DNA from: an uncultured Pseudomonadota bacterium
GTDB taxonomy: Bacteria > Myxococcota_A > UBA796 > CAJQPC01
Length of the DNA: 64,000 nucleotides
Assembly (NCBI GenBank): GCA_913060515.1
Contig: CAJXRZ010000008.1
Span: 1-64,000 of the forward strand
Direction: 5' to 3'
Part shown: one piece after another, positions 51,862-61,101 of the stretch
Layout of the letters: every line of letters begins with the position of its first letter
Numbering within the stretch: position 1 is the stretch's first letter
Translations under genes and position numbers: made by a program
Notes under the pieces: generated by a model
Database searches by the model: none
Seen by the model: the letters and a program-made list of their open reading frames with translations, nothing else
Told to the model about the DNA's origin: nothing

Positions 51862-53162
51862 GATTCGCTCTTCTCATCGCCCTCTCTCACCTGCGCGGCC
51901 GAAACGCCGAGCGGGGAGTGAGCGCCCTGACCGCCATCTCCATGGGCGGCGTGACCATCGGAGTGATGGCACTGATCATCGTGCTCTCGGTGATGGCTGG
52001 ATTTGAGATTGACCTGCGGGACAAGATCCTGGGCTCCAACGCCCACGTCGTGGTCCTCCGCTACTCCTCTGGAATCGAGGAGTGGGAAGACGCCGTCGCG
52101 AAGGTTCAGGCCGTCGATGGCGTCACGGGTGTTGCGCCCTTCATCTACACCGAGATGATGATCAAGTCCGAGCACGGCAACGGCGAGGGCATCATCCTCA
52201 AGGGCATCGACCCGGTGTTGGTCGGTGACGTGGTCGACCTGCGGAAGAACATCGTCTCCGGTCCGGACGGAACCCCAGAGGACACCGATGCGCAACAGGC
52301 CATCCTGGAGTCCCTGCACAACCCTCCTCCGGGCCCACTGGCCTCGGAAGAGGACAAGGCCCTGGAGCTGCCCGGCATCCTGGTTGGAGAGGAGCTCGCG
52401 CACAGCCTGAAGGTCTTCGTGGGTGATGTTGTGCACATCATCAACCCCGTGGGCCGCGGCATCGGGCCCCTTGGAATGCCCATGCCGGACGTCAAGCGCT
52501 TCCGCATTGCCGGCATCTACTACTCGGGGATGTACGAGTACGACACCAAGTGGACCTACGTGGCCATCGAGGACGCACAAGAGTTCTTGAAGATGGGCGA
52601 GATGGTCACTGGACTCGAGGTCACGGTAGACGACATCTACGGCGTGGACCCCATCGCTCTGGCAATCGAAGACACCCTTGCGTACCCCTTCTACACACGA
52701 CACTGGCAGAACCTGAACCGGAACCTCTTCGACGCCCTCAAGCTCGAGAAGGTGGTGATGGGCCTCATCTTGAGCCTGATCGTGACAGTCGCAAGCCTAA
52801 ACATTGCCGGAATGATGATCGTGCTTGTGGTCACAAGGAGCCGCGAGATCGCCATCGTCAAGGCGATGGGTGCGAGCAACCAGCAGGTGCGGCTCATCTT
52901 CATGACAGAGGGCGTCGTCATTGGCGTGGTGGGCTCCATCGTCGGGACGATTCTGGGACTGATTGGTTGTGTGCTCCTGGACGCCTATGGCTTTCCTTTG
53001 GACACGGACGTCTATTATCTGGACTCTCTGCCTGTCCAGATGGAGCCTATGACCATTCTTTTCGTCAACGTGGCCGCCATCGCGATCTGCTTCCTGGCCA
53101 CTCTCTACCCGGCCTCACGCGCCGCCAGCCTGCGTCCAGTGGAGGGTCTGCGTGCAAGCTGA
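51858..53162 (+). CDS. lolC: Lipoprotein-releasing ABC transporter permease LolC/E family
   Basis: A 434-residue permease: one N-terminal helix (ISMGGVTIGVMALIIVLSVMAGF), a periplasmic MacB-like domain of about 230 residues, and three C-terminal helices (VVMGLILSLIVTVASLNIAGMMIVLVV, TEGVVIGVVGSIVGTILGLIGCVLL, FVNVAAIAICFLATLYPA). With lolD it releases lipoproteins from the inner membrane for transfer by LolA. Only one permease gene is present, so it probably works as a homodimer (a LolF-like arrangement). GTG start overlaps lysS; 11-base overlap with lolD. Confidence 0.93.
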   Translation: MRFALLIALSHLRGRNAERGVSALTAISMGGVTIGVMALIIVLSVMAGFEIDLRDKILGSNAHVVVLRYSSGIEEWEDAVAKVQAVDGVTGVAPFIYTEMMIKSEHGNGEGIILKGIDPVLVGDVVDLRKNIVSGPDGTPEDTDAQQAILESLHNPPPGPLASEEDKALELPGILVGEELAHSLKVFVGDVVHIINPVGRGIGPLGMPMPDVKRFRIAGIYYSGMYEYDTKWTYVAIEDAQEFLKMGEMVTGLEVTVDDIYGVDPIALAIEDTLAYPFYTRHWQNLNRNLFDALKLEKVVMGLILSLIVTVASLNIAGMMIVLVVTRSREIAIVKAMGASNQQVRLIFMTEGVVIGVVGSIVGTILGLIGCVLLDAYGFPLDTDVYYLDSLPVQMEPMTILFVNVAAIAICFLATLYPASRAASLRPVEGLRAS

Positions 53163-53844
53163 CAACCAAGGCCGCTTGGTCAAAGTCGAGGGACTGAGCC
53201 GAACCTTCCAGAAGGGTGGCAAGACCATCGAGGTGCTCAAGGAGGTCAGCATTGAGCTGGCAGCCGGAGATCAAGTCTCCATCGTGGGACCCAGCGGCTG
53301 TGGCAAGAGCACCTTTCTGCAGATACTCGGCACCCTAGACCGGCCCACGACGGGCAAGGTCTGGATGGACGGAAGAGATGTCTTTGACCTGCCACAGCGT
53401 GAGATCGATCGCCTGCGGAACAGCTTCATCGGCTTTGTCTTCCAGTTCCACCACCTGCTCCCGGACCAGAGCGCGCTCGGCAACGTGGCGCTGCCCATGA
53501 TCATTCAGGGCCAGTCCGTCGCGGCCGCTCAGAGCGTGGCCAAGGCCCGCCTGGACCGGGTCGGCCTCTCTCACCGCCTCAATCACCTCCCTGGTGAACT
53601 CTCCGGTGGCGAGCAGCAGCGTGTGGCCATCGCACGGGCCCTGGTCATGAATCCTGGACTACTGCTGGCCGATGAGCCCACGGGCAACTTGGACCCGAAC
53701 ACGGCGAAGGGCATCTTTGAGCTCCTTCTGGAGCTGCACGCAGAGAGCGGCAGCACCCTTGTGGTCGTGACACACTCCCACGAGCTCGCGGCGCGATTCC
53801 CTCGCCGCCTCCAGGTGGCCGACGGCCTCCTGGTCGAGGTTTAG
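53152..53844 (+). CDS. lolD: Lipoprotein-releasing ABC transporter ATPase LolD
   Basis: A 230-residue ABC ATPase with Walker A GPSGCGKST, Q-loop VFQFHHLLPDQSALGNV, signature LSGGEQQRVAIARAL, Walker B LLLADEPTGNLD and H-loop VVVTHSHEL. The FQFHHLLPxxxALxN string is typical of LolD. It starts at GTG overlapping lolC by 11 bases and is followed 4 bases later by bamA. Confidence 0.95.
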   Translation: MQADNQGRLVKVEGLSRTFQKGGKTIEVLKEVSIELAAGDQVSIVGPSGCGKSTFLQILGTLDRPTTGKVWMDGRDVFDLPQREIDRLRNSFIGFVFQFHHLLPDQSALGNVALPMIIQGQSVAAAQSVAKARLDRVGLSHRLNHLPGELSGGEQQRVAIARALVMNPGLLLADEPTGNLDPNTAKGIFELLLELHAESGSTLVVVTHSHELAARFPRRLQVADGLLVEV

Positions 53845-53848
53845 AGAC

Positions 53849-56446
53849 ATGCTGACTTGGTGCATCTTCCTCAGTGGTCTCGTCCTTGCCCAAGGCGCGC
53901 CGCCTCCCATTGGCGGCGGAGGAGCGGCGGGCGGCGCCCCCATCGGCGGCAGCGGTCCCAAAAAGCTCTCCGACGAGCTGGGCGGCCTCAAGCCAATCGA
54001 GATCGAGCGCACCCAAGTCCAGACCCAGACCGTGACTTCGGTTCGGGTCGAGGGCAACCGTCGCATCGAAGAGGCCGCGGTCCTTGCGGCCATTCAGCTT
54101 CGGAACGGGGAGGCCCTGGCCCCTTGGAAGGTACGTCGCGACATCAAGGCGGTGTACCGCACCGGCTTCTTCCAAGACGTCCAGGTTGATGTCGCTGCTG
54201 CGGACGCCCAAGGCGGCGTCGTCGTGACCTTCATCGTTCAGGAGAACCCCGCTGTGCGGGAGGTCATCCTGACCGGGAACAAGAAGATCGACGACGACGA
54301 CATCTTGGAGGTGATGGACATCACCGCCTACAGCGTCCTGAACGACGGAGACCTGCGGGCCAACGCCCAGCGTATTCGAGACCTGTACCTGGAGAAGGGC
54401 TACTTCCTTGCCGAGGTGGACCCCGTCCTTCGGGAAGTCTCCGAGGACCAAGTCGAGCTCACCTTTGAGATCATTGAGAACCGAAAGGTCGTGGTCCAGT
54501 CCGTCGACATCACCGGCAACGAGGGCCTGAGCGACCGAGAGGTCAAGAAGTTCCTGGCGACAAAGGCTGGCGGCGTTGCCCCATTCCTGACCAGCAGCGG
54601 CAACTTCTCTTGGGCCGCTCTGGACACCGACGTACAGATCGTCCAACAGGTCTACTTGGAGGAAGGCTACGTCGACGTACAGGTAGACGAACCCAAGGTC
54701 TACCTCAGCCCAGACAAGCGCTACATCTACGTCACGATGCACGTGAACGAGGGTCCCAAGTACAACCTGGGGCACTTGAAGGTGGAAGGGGACTTTGTAG
54801 AGGAAGAGGGACTGACCAAGGAGTCTGCCCAACGCTTGCTCAAGGGCGAGACCGTCGCCCAGGTCCAGGGCACCGATGCACCTCGTCTCTGGGACGGCGT
54901 GAAACGCCGCCTGAGCACCGACGCCCAGGCGCTCGCTGCCTTGGAGACGGGAGATGTCTTCCGTCTGACGAGCCTACAGATGGCGATGCAGCGCATCACC
55001 GACTTGTATGGCGACCAAGGCTACGCCTTCGCCCAGGTCTACCCACAGACGGTCACAGACCCCGAGAGTGGCGTGGTGGACGTCACCTTCATCGTCGTGA
55101 AGGGCGAGAAGCTCAACATTGACCGCATCAACATCACCGGCAATGACCCGACTTGGGACAAGGTGGTGCGCCGCGAGATTCTCCTGAACGAAGGGGACAT
55201 CTACTCCGGCTCGGCCATTCGCGATGCCAACATGCGCCTGCAGCGCCTGGGCTTCTTCGAAGAAGTGCGCATCAACACGCCACGCGGCGAAGACCCTGGC
55301 ACTCTGGACCTGAACGTCTCCGTGATCGAGCAGCCCACGGGCAGCTTCTCCGTGGGCTTGGGTTTCTCCAACTTGGAGAACTTCGTACTCACCGGCTCGG
55401 TGTCCAAGAACAACTTCTTGGGACTGGGCTACGTGATGAGCGCGTCCATCAACTACTCCAGCTTGCGGCGCCAGGGAAACCTGAGCTTCTTCGACCCCTA
55501 CTTCCTGGACACCCGCTGGACTGTGCGCGTCGATGCCTACAGCTTGAGCCAGCAGTTCGTCGAGGACCAGTACCAGCGCGGCGGTGGACTGGCAGTCGGC
55601 CGCTACCTGGACCGCAACGACGATGTGCGACTGACGCTGAACTACAGCCTGGAAGACGTGGGCCTGAGCTCCATCTCGCCCTACCAGTCCAAGGTCTTCG
55701 GCGGAGAGCTCTACCGCAACGGCCTGACCTCGACGCTGGGACTCAACCTGACGGTGGACAAGCGGAACAACCGCATTGCGGCCACCCAGGGTGTGTACTT
55801 CTCAGCTCAAACCGCCCTCTCTGGCGGCATCCGCGTGAACGATGACCAGGTGCTCAACCTCCTGGGCGGCGACTTCAACCTGGTTGAGAGCCGCATCAAC
55901 CTGCGCCTCTACCAACCCATCTTCCCGCACTCCGAGAAGCTGGCTGACCGCTTCATCTTCCGCTTCAACACCACCTTCGGGCACATCGCCAGCACCGATG
56001 GCTCCGTGGTTCCCTTCATCCACCGCTATCGTGCCGGTGGGTTGGACAGCGTTCGTGGCTACAACTGGTTCAGCTTGGGCCCAAGCCTTCGCGTTCCGGG
56101 ACCAGGGCAGAGTGGGGTGGGCGCAGGAAGCGACGACCCAACCAGTCCCGATGACCGCTTGATCGTTGGCGGCACGCAGACCTGGGTCAACAAGTTCGAG
56201 ATCGAGGCCCCCATCGTCAAGTCAGCCGGCATCACGGCCGTGTTGTTCTTCGACGCTGGCAACGCCTTCGGCGACCCCTATGGAAACGGCAACGTGAACA
56301 TCAACGACATGCGCTACGCCTACGGCGCAGGCATCCGCTGGTTCTCGCCCATCGGGCCGCTTCGATTCGAGTGGGGCTTCCCAGTGAACCCCTACGAGGA
56401 CGAGCGCACCATGGTCTTCGACTTTGGTATCGGTAGCGCCTTCTAA
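53849..56446 (+). CDS. bamA: Outer-membrane protein assembly factor BamA
   Basis: An 865-residue Omp85 protein. A short signal (MLTWCIFLSGLVLAQG, no basic residue) and a Gly/Pro-rich stretch precede five POTRA-like domains (from VTSVRVEGNRRIEEAAVLAAI to LNIDRINITGNDPTWDKVVRREI, residues about 65-480). The beta-barrel ends in Phe (FDFGIGSAF) with the conserved strands GGLDSVRGY (VRGY motif) and FDAGNAFGDP. BamA folds outer-membrane proteins. It is the last gene before a very strong hairpin. Confidence 0.96.
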   Translation: MLTWCIFLSGLVLAQGAPPPIGGGGAAGGAPIGGSGPKKLSDELGGLKPIEIERTQVQTQTVTSVRVEGNRRIEEAAVLAAIQLRNGEALAPWKVRRDIKAVYRTGFFQDVQVDVAAADAQGGVVVTFIVQENPAVREVILTGNKKIDDDDILEVMDITAYSVLNDGDLRANAQRIRDLYLEKGYFLAEVDPVLREVSEDQVELTFEIIENRKVVVQSVDITGNEGLSDREVKKFLATKAGGVAPFLTSSGNFSWAALDTDVQIVQQVYLEEGYVDVQVDEPKVYLSPDKRYIYVTMHVNEGPKYNLGHLKVEGDFVEEEGLTKESAQRLLKGETVAQVQGTDAPRLWDGVKRRLSTDAQALAALETGDVFRLTSLQMAMQRITDLYGDQGYAFAQVYPQTVTDPESGVVDVTFIVVKGEKLNIDRINITGNDPTWDKVVRREILLNEGDIYSGSAIRDANMRLQRLGFFEEVRINTPRGEDPGTLDLNVSVIEQPTGSFSVGLGFSNLENFVLTGSVSKNNFLGLGYVMSASINYSSLRRQGNLSFFDPYFLDTRWTVRVDAYSLSQQFVEDQYQRGGGLAVGRYLDRNDDVRLTLNYSLEDVGLSSISPYQSKVFGGELYRNGLTSTLGLNLTVDKRNNRIAATQGVYFSAQTALSGGIRVNDDQVLNLLGGDFNLVESRINLRLYQPIFPHSEKLADRFIFRFNTTFGHIASTDGSVVPFIHRYRAGGLDSVRGYNWFSLGPSLRVPGPGQSGVGAGSDDPTSPDDRLIVGGTQTWVNKFEIEAPIVKSAGITAVLFFDAGNAFGDPYGNGNVNINDMRYAYGAGIRWFSPIGPLRFEWGFPVNPYEDERTMVFDFGIGSAF

Positions 56447-56461
56447 GCGCACCGCTGACCA

Positions 56462-56516
56462 CCAGAGACAAGACGGCCCCGGACGCGCAAAGCATCCGGG
56501 GCCGTCTTGTCTCTGG
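56462..56516. terminator. Very strong hairpin downstream of bamA
   Basis: A perfect 22-base-pair inverted repeat (56462-56483 with 56495-56516) closed by an 11-base loop. It is GC-rich, with no T-tract on either side, and lies between the bamA stop and the stop of the convergent lipoprotein gene; it can serve both. Confidence 0.8.
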
Positions 56517-56538
56517 GCTCTATGACCGAAGCCACAGG

Positions 56539-56580
56539 GCGCCGGGGACCCAACGCCGGGGACCCAGCGCCGGCGACTCA
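56539..56580. repeat. Three tandem 14-base repeats
   Basis: Three consecutive copies of a unit close to GCGCCGGGGACCCA (56539-56552, 56553-56566, 56567-56580). The second has one change and the third two; the third ends exactly at the stop codon of the minus-strand lipoprotein gene. Confidence 0.8.
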
Positions 56581-59178
56581 GCGCTGGTCGCCCATCATCA
56601 ACAGGCCAGCGCCGCCATAGGAGTAGGTGACCGTCTGACGGCTCGCGCCCATCAGCAGGTCGTCGTATCCATCGGCGTCCACATCACCAAAGGCCATCGA
56701 GGTTCCGGCGCGGGCGTTGGAGTTGCCTCCGCCAATCTCTGCGTCAGCCGTGGACAGGGAGGCCGTACCGGAAGTGAAGGGGCCATAGAAGAGGTACGCC
56801 GCACCACCGTTGCTCACGGCCGTGTCGTTGTAGTCCGCACCCATCACCAAGTCCGTCGAGCCATCTCCATCGGAGTCGCCCAAAGCCAGAGCAACGCCGG
56901 CTTGGTCGCCGCTGGCGACACCGGTGAAGCTCAGGTAGGCGGCGCTCAGGTCCGTGTTGGCGGTGAGTGGACCGAGCACCACGTACACGGCCCCAGCAGA
57001 GCTGCTGGCACCCGTCGCGCCAACGACCATGTCGTCGTAGCCATCGCCGTCCAAGTCTCCACCTGCGACGGAAGTACCGGCGCCGTCGCCCGATGCCGCA
57101 CCGTACAAGGCGTAGCTGGCGGTGCCACCAGATGAGGTGATTGGGCCGTACTCCACAAAGCCGGAGCCGGCGGCGCTGCCGCTGCCCTTGTCTGCTGCAT
57201 CGTCGGCGCCACCGTAGATCAGGTCATCGGCGCCGTCTCCGTCGAAGTCCGCCACGGCCACTGCGCCACCCGCGCTCGAGTCGCTGCTGCTGCCCGTGTA
57301 CTCCGCGTCAGCTGCGGAGGTGGTGGTCGAAGAGGTCACAGGACCAACGAAGAGAAAGACTGAGCCGTAGCTGGTCCCGCTTGCGCCAACCAACAGGTCC
57401 ATCGTGCCGTCGTCGTCGAGGTCACCGCTTGCAAGGGCGACGCCGAACTGGTCCTCTCCGGCGGTGCCGGCAATGAGCGGACTGTCACCGCTGAGGTCTC
57501 CGGAACCACTGATGGGCCCCTGACTCAGCCAGATCGCGCCGCCGTTCTCGTAGCTCCCGTCGTAGCCCGGAGCACCGATCAGCAGGTCAAGGTAGCCGTC
57601 GCCGTCCTCGTCATCGAGCGCCGCCATGGTCTCACCAAAGCGCGCAGTAGAGTTGCCGGCGCCGTAAGACACGTCTGCAGCACCCGCACCGACCGAGCCA
57701 CTGACCGGTCCTTGCCACATGTACATGGCGCCGCCGTTGGAGGCATCGTCGTCGGCGTAGTTGGCTCCCAAGAGCACGTCGCTGTAGCCGTCAGCGTCAA
57801 TGTCGACGACCAGCGAAGAGACGCCCAGGAAGTCGTAGGCGGCGCCGGCCGCAAAGACGGCACCGGCGTCCGATGCGCTCAGGGTTCCAGCGAGGGCGCA
57901 CTCGTCCGTGACGCCATCACAGTCATCGTCGATGCTGTTTGCACAGGTCTCCAAGGCGTCCGGGGAGATGTCGGTGCTGCTGTCGTCGCAGTCGGTGGAC
58001 TCTGCGGCGTAGCCACTGGGCTGCGTACAGGCCACAGTCGTAGAGCTCGTGACGCCGTAGCCATCGCTGTCAGCGTCCAGGTACCAAGTCGCGGCATCGG
58101 AGGCGGTGTCCTCATCCACATACCCATCGCAGTTCTCGTCGGTCGCGCCATCGCAGACCTCGGAGGCTCCAGGGTTGATGGCCGCATCGTACTGATCACA
58201 GTCGCCGCCGACCGACACCCAGGCTGTGGTGGTGGAGAAGCTGCAAGCGGTGACGACATCGTCGGTGTAGCCATAGCCGTCGCCGTCGTAGTCCGGGTAG
58301 CGCGTCAGGGCATCGCTGGCGTCGATGCCGTCTGCATCTCCACTGCAATCGTTGTCCAGCTCGTCTCCACAGACCTCGATTCCACTGGGGTTCACAGAGG
58401 AGTCGGTGTCATCGCAGTCGGAGGCGTTGTCGGCGAAGCCGCTCGGCGCACTGCAGGCCACCGTGGTTGTAGCGCCCGTGCCAAAGCCGTCAGTGTCGGC
58501 GTCAATGTAGAACACCACCGTGTCTACGGCCGTGTCTTCGTCAACCGCGCCATCGCAGTTGTTGTCCACGCCATCGCAGTACTCAAGCGCATCGGGGCTC
58601 ACGTCTGAGAAGACGTCGTTGCAGTCCAATGCGTTGTCCACATACCCAGGGGGTTGGGAGCAGGAGGTGGTGGAGTAGTCGATGTCCCCGTAGCCGTCGC
58701 CGTCGTTGTCGGTGTACCAGGTGAGCTCATCCTCTGCCCCTGGCTCGTCGACCCGCCCGTTGCAGTTGTTGTCCACCTCGTCACAGACCTCGGCGTTGCC
58801 AGGAAATGCGCCGCCGTCCGCGTCGTCACAGTCCCCGTAGACGTCGCTGAAGCCAGTCGGCGCCTCGCAGGCCAGAGTGGTGCTGGTCTCCAGACCATAG
58901 CCATCGCCGTCGCCGTCTTCGTAGAATGTCAGAGCATCGGTGGCGTCCTGATCTGCGGTGCCATCGCAGTCGTTGTCCACGCCGTCACAGACCTCGAGCG
59001 CTGCTGTGTTCACGGCAGCGTCATTGTCATCGCAGTCCGTTCCGCCATGAACCAGGGCGTCTTCGCCGTCATTGTCCGCATCGGTGACGACAGGAGCCTC
59101 TCCTGTGTCGACAGGCTCTCCATCCTTACAAGCGGTTGCTGCCAGCAAAAGGAGGAGGGGAAGGGTGCGCTTCATCAT
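56578..59178 (-). CDS. MopE-type Cys-rich and FG-GAP beta-propeller lipoprotein
   Basis: An 866-residue lipoprotein (lipobox ATAC, Cys17). Residues about 30-430 hold one partial and five full MopE-like metal-binding modules, each with DGDGYG, a short Cys segment, DCDDxD and EVCDGVDNDCDG. Residues about 440-866 form seven FG-GAP repeats (for example GDLDGDGYDDMVVGATG, GDVDADGYDDLLMGASR), exactly the number for an integrin-like seven-bladed propeller. Both kinds of repeat bind calcium. It lies 70 bases downstream of the calcium-exchanger gene on the same strand. Likely an outer-membrane surface lipoprotein; adhesion is the best guess. Confidence 0.88.
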   Translation of the reverse strand: MMKRTLPLLLLLAATACKDGEPVDTGEAPVVTDADNDGEDALVHGGTDCDDNDAAVNTAALEVCDGVDNDCDGTADQDATDALTFYEDGDGDGYGLETSTTLACEAPTGFSDVYGDCDDADGGAFPGNAEVCDEVDNNCNGRVDEPGAEDELTWYTDNDGDGYGDIDYSTTSCSQPPGYVDNALDCNDVFSDVSPDALEYCDGVDNNCDGAVDEDTAVDTVVFYIDADTDGFGTGATTTVACSAPSGFADNASDCDDTDSSVNPSGIEVCGDELDNDCSGDADGIDASDALTRYPDYDGDGYGYTDDVVTACSFSTTTAWVSVGGDCDQYDAAINPGASEVCDGATDENCDGYVDEDTASDAATWYLDADSDGYGVTSSTTVACTQPSGYAAESTDCDDSSTDISPDALETCANSIDDDCDGVTDECALAGTLSASDAGAVFAAGAAYDFLGVSSLVVDIDADGYSDVLLGANYADDDASNGGAMYMWQGPVSGSVGAGAADVSYGAGNSTARFGETMAALDDEDGDGYLDLLIGAPGYDGSYENGGAIWLSQGPISGSGDLSGDSPLIAGTAGEDQFGVALASGDLDDDGTMDLLVGASGTSYGSVFLFVGPVTSSTTTSAADAEYTGSSSDSSAGGAVAVADFDGDGADDLIYGGADDAADKGSGSAAGSGFVEYGPITSSGGTASYALYGAASGDGAGTSVAGGDLDGDGYDDMVVGATGASSSAGAVYVVLGPLTANTDLSAAYLSFTGVASGDQAGVALALGDSDGDGSTDLVMGADYNDTAVSNGGAAYLFYGPFTSGTASLSTADAEIGGGNSNARAGTSMAFGDVDADGYDDLLMGASRQTVTYSYGGAGLLMMGDQR

Positions 59179-59248
59179 GTGCTCTCGCTCGGGATCCAGG
59201 GGGACTTCTCCGAAGAAGAGCAGGCGAGGCGCTATCGGTCAATGATTC

Positions 59249-60352
59249 TCAGCGCAGCTCAAGCCAGACGAGCACCACAGTATATGCCACCCAAAGGCCG
59301 AGCATCGCCACCCCACCTGCACGCCCTATACGTCTTTTTGTCATCAGGGGAAGCAGAAGAAGGGTCGAAACGGCCAGGGCTACAGGGAGATCGCGATGGA
59401 GGAAAGACGGGGCGATCTCGATCGGAAAAATTGCGGCAGCCACCCCCAAGACAGCCAGCAGGTTGAAGAGGTTGGAGCCCAATGCATTGCCGAGGGCAAG
59501 CTCAGTCTGTCCCTTTCGGGCCGCTGCGACCGCGGTGGCCAGCTCTGGCGCAGAGGTACCAATGGCAACAACCGTCAGGCCAACCATGGCCTCGCTGATG
59601 CCAAAGGACAGTGCGATCTCTCGGGCCCCCTCAACCAGGGCATTGGAGCCCAAAACCAGCATCCCCAGACCGAAAAGAATCGCAAGACCTCGAATGAGCA
59701 GAGTGGGGTGCTTCACATGAAAGCGCGCATTGAGCAGTGTGAGGAACGCAGCCCCTGGCACCGCGAAGTCGAGCAAACTCAGAGTGGCAACATCCAGGAG
59801 CGCCGCCCCAGCGCCTGCACCCATGACAAGCATGGCGGCCCCTGCATCCAGCTCAGCTTCGGCCTCATCTGACTCCTCTGGCGGCTCCAGAGTGCCTTTC
59901 TCGTGCATCGCGGAGCGCACCATCCAGCCCAACACGAGGACCAGCACCAAAACCAGAAATCCGCCTTCGATACGCGTCAGCCCGTCACCGGTCCAGGCAA
60001 AGAGGCCGACAAGAACAGTGGCGCCGATTCCCAAGGGGATCTCTCGCCGCATCAGGGTCTTTGGAATGACGACGGGAGACAGAAGGGCCACCACCCCCAC
60101 TGCGACGAGGGTGTTGAAGATGTTGGAGCCCAGGACGTTCCCGACCGCGATGTCCGGGGTGCCCCGAAAGGCCGCGAGCACAGATACGGCCAACTCAGGT
60201 GCGGAGGTGGCAAAGGCGACGACGGTCAAACCCACCAAGAGAGGCGGCAAGCCGAAGTGTCGGGCCAGGCCGCTGGCGCCCGCCAACAGTGCGTTTCCGC
60301 CTTGGTAGAGCGCAGCGAAACCAGCAAAGACGAGCAGGATGGGTATGAGCAC
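59249..60352 (-). CDS. Na+/Ca2+ (cation) exchanger of the CaxA/YrbG family
   Basis: A 367-residue transporter starting at GTG 60352 (the first position that gives a hydrophobic helix); ATG at 60406 is an alternative. Two inverted repeats carry the CaCA family signatures: FATSAPELAVSV with GNVLGSNIFNTL, and GTSAPELATAVAAARKGQ with GNALGSNLFNLL. An acidic cytoplasmic loop (EPPEESDEAEAELD) lies between them. It exports calcium across the inner membrane in exchange for Na+ or H+. Same strand as the MopE/FG-GAP lipoprotein just downstream. Confidence 0.85.
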   Translation of the reverse strand: MLIPILLVFAGFAALYQGGNALLAGASGLARHFGLPPLLVGLTVVAFATSAPELAVSVLAAFRGTPDIAVGNVLGSNIFNTLVAVGVVALLSPVVIPKTLMRREIPLGIGATVLVGLFAWTGDGLTRIEGGFLVLVLVLVLGWMVRSAMHEKGTLEPPEESDEAEAELDAGAAMLVMGAGAGAALLDVATLSLLDFAVPGAAFLTLLNARFHVKHPTLLIRGLAILFGLGMLVLGSNALVEGAREIALSFGISEAMVGLTVVAIGTSAPELATAVAAARKGQTELALGNALGSNLFNLLAVLGVAAAIFPIEIAPSFLHRDLPVALAVSTLLLLPLMTKRRIGRAGGVAMLGLWVAYTVVLVWLELR

Positions 60353-60576
60353 GCGCTGGCTTATGCGGGCGAACCTTGGACCACAAGGCTGCGCCGCAGG
60401 ACACATCCCCGTGGAGCCAGGCCGCGCGCTTTCCGGGGGAACAAGGGCCCCGGGAGAGGGGTCCTGGGTGCACACGACGGGCTGGCGGTGGTCAGCGAGG
60501 GTGCTCTGCAATAGAAGCGTGCACCCAGACGAATGGGATTCCCGTCGTCCAAGCGTTTTTCAAGCGAGGCAAAAAC

Positions 60577-61101
60577 ATGTTTGCGCAGCTCCTCTCCTTC
60601 TTTTTGCTCACCTTCAGTGCAGCCACACCGACCGCCCAGGCCGCAGACTTCAAGTTGGGCGTTGTGGACTACGGGCGGGCAATCCAGGACATCGAGGAGG
60701 GCAAGAAGGCCCAGACCCGCCTGGATGCCATGTACGCCGGCGAGAAGGCCAAGCTGGAGCAAATGGAGGCCGAGTACAACGCTCTGGTCACCGAGTACCA
60801 GCAGAAGGAGCCTGTGCTCTCGACCGAGGCCAAGAAGCAGTACGAGCAGCGCCTCTACGAGATGCAGGCCGCTTACCAGCAGGCTCTCTACCAGGCTGAC
60901 TGGGAGATGCAGGGCGCGTACTACTCCGCCATGGAGCAGCTGATGACCGGTCTGCGCACCACCGCTGAGACAATGGGCAAGGAAGGCGGCTACGACCTGA
61001 TCCTCGAGTCCAGCCAGGGCATGGTGCTATACCACAACGGCGTGGACATGACCGACCTGCTCATCGCCCGGTACAACAAAGACCACCCCAGCACAATCTG
61101 A
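60577..61101 (+). CDS. skp: OmpH/Skp-family periplasmic chaperone
   Basis: A 174-residue Skp-like chaperone that holds unfolded outer-membrane proteins in the periplasm. Start at ATG 60577 with GAGG upstream; signal peptide to about residue 23 (SAATPTAQAA). Mature part begins ADFKLGVVDYGRAIQDIEEGK, then a long charged helical region (KLEQMEAEYNALVTEYQQKE) and a C-terminal strand with LILESSQGMVLYHN. Its stop abuts the lpxD start. Confidence 0.9.
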   Translation: MFAQLLSFFLLTFSAATPTAQAADFKLGVVDYGRAIQDIEEGKKAQTRLDAMYAGEKAKLEQMEAEYNALVTEYQQKEPVLSTEAKKQYEQRLYEMQAAYQQALYQADWEMQGAYYSAMEQLMTGLRTTAETMGKEGGYDLILESSQGMVLYHNGVDMTDLLIARYNKDHPSTI

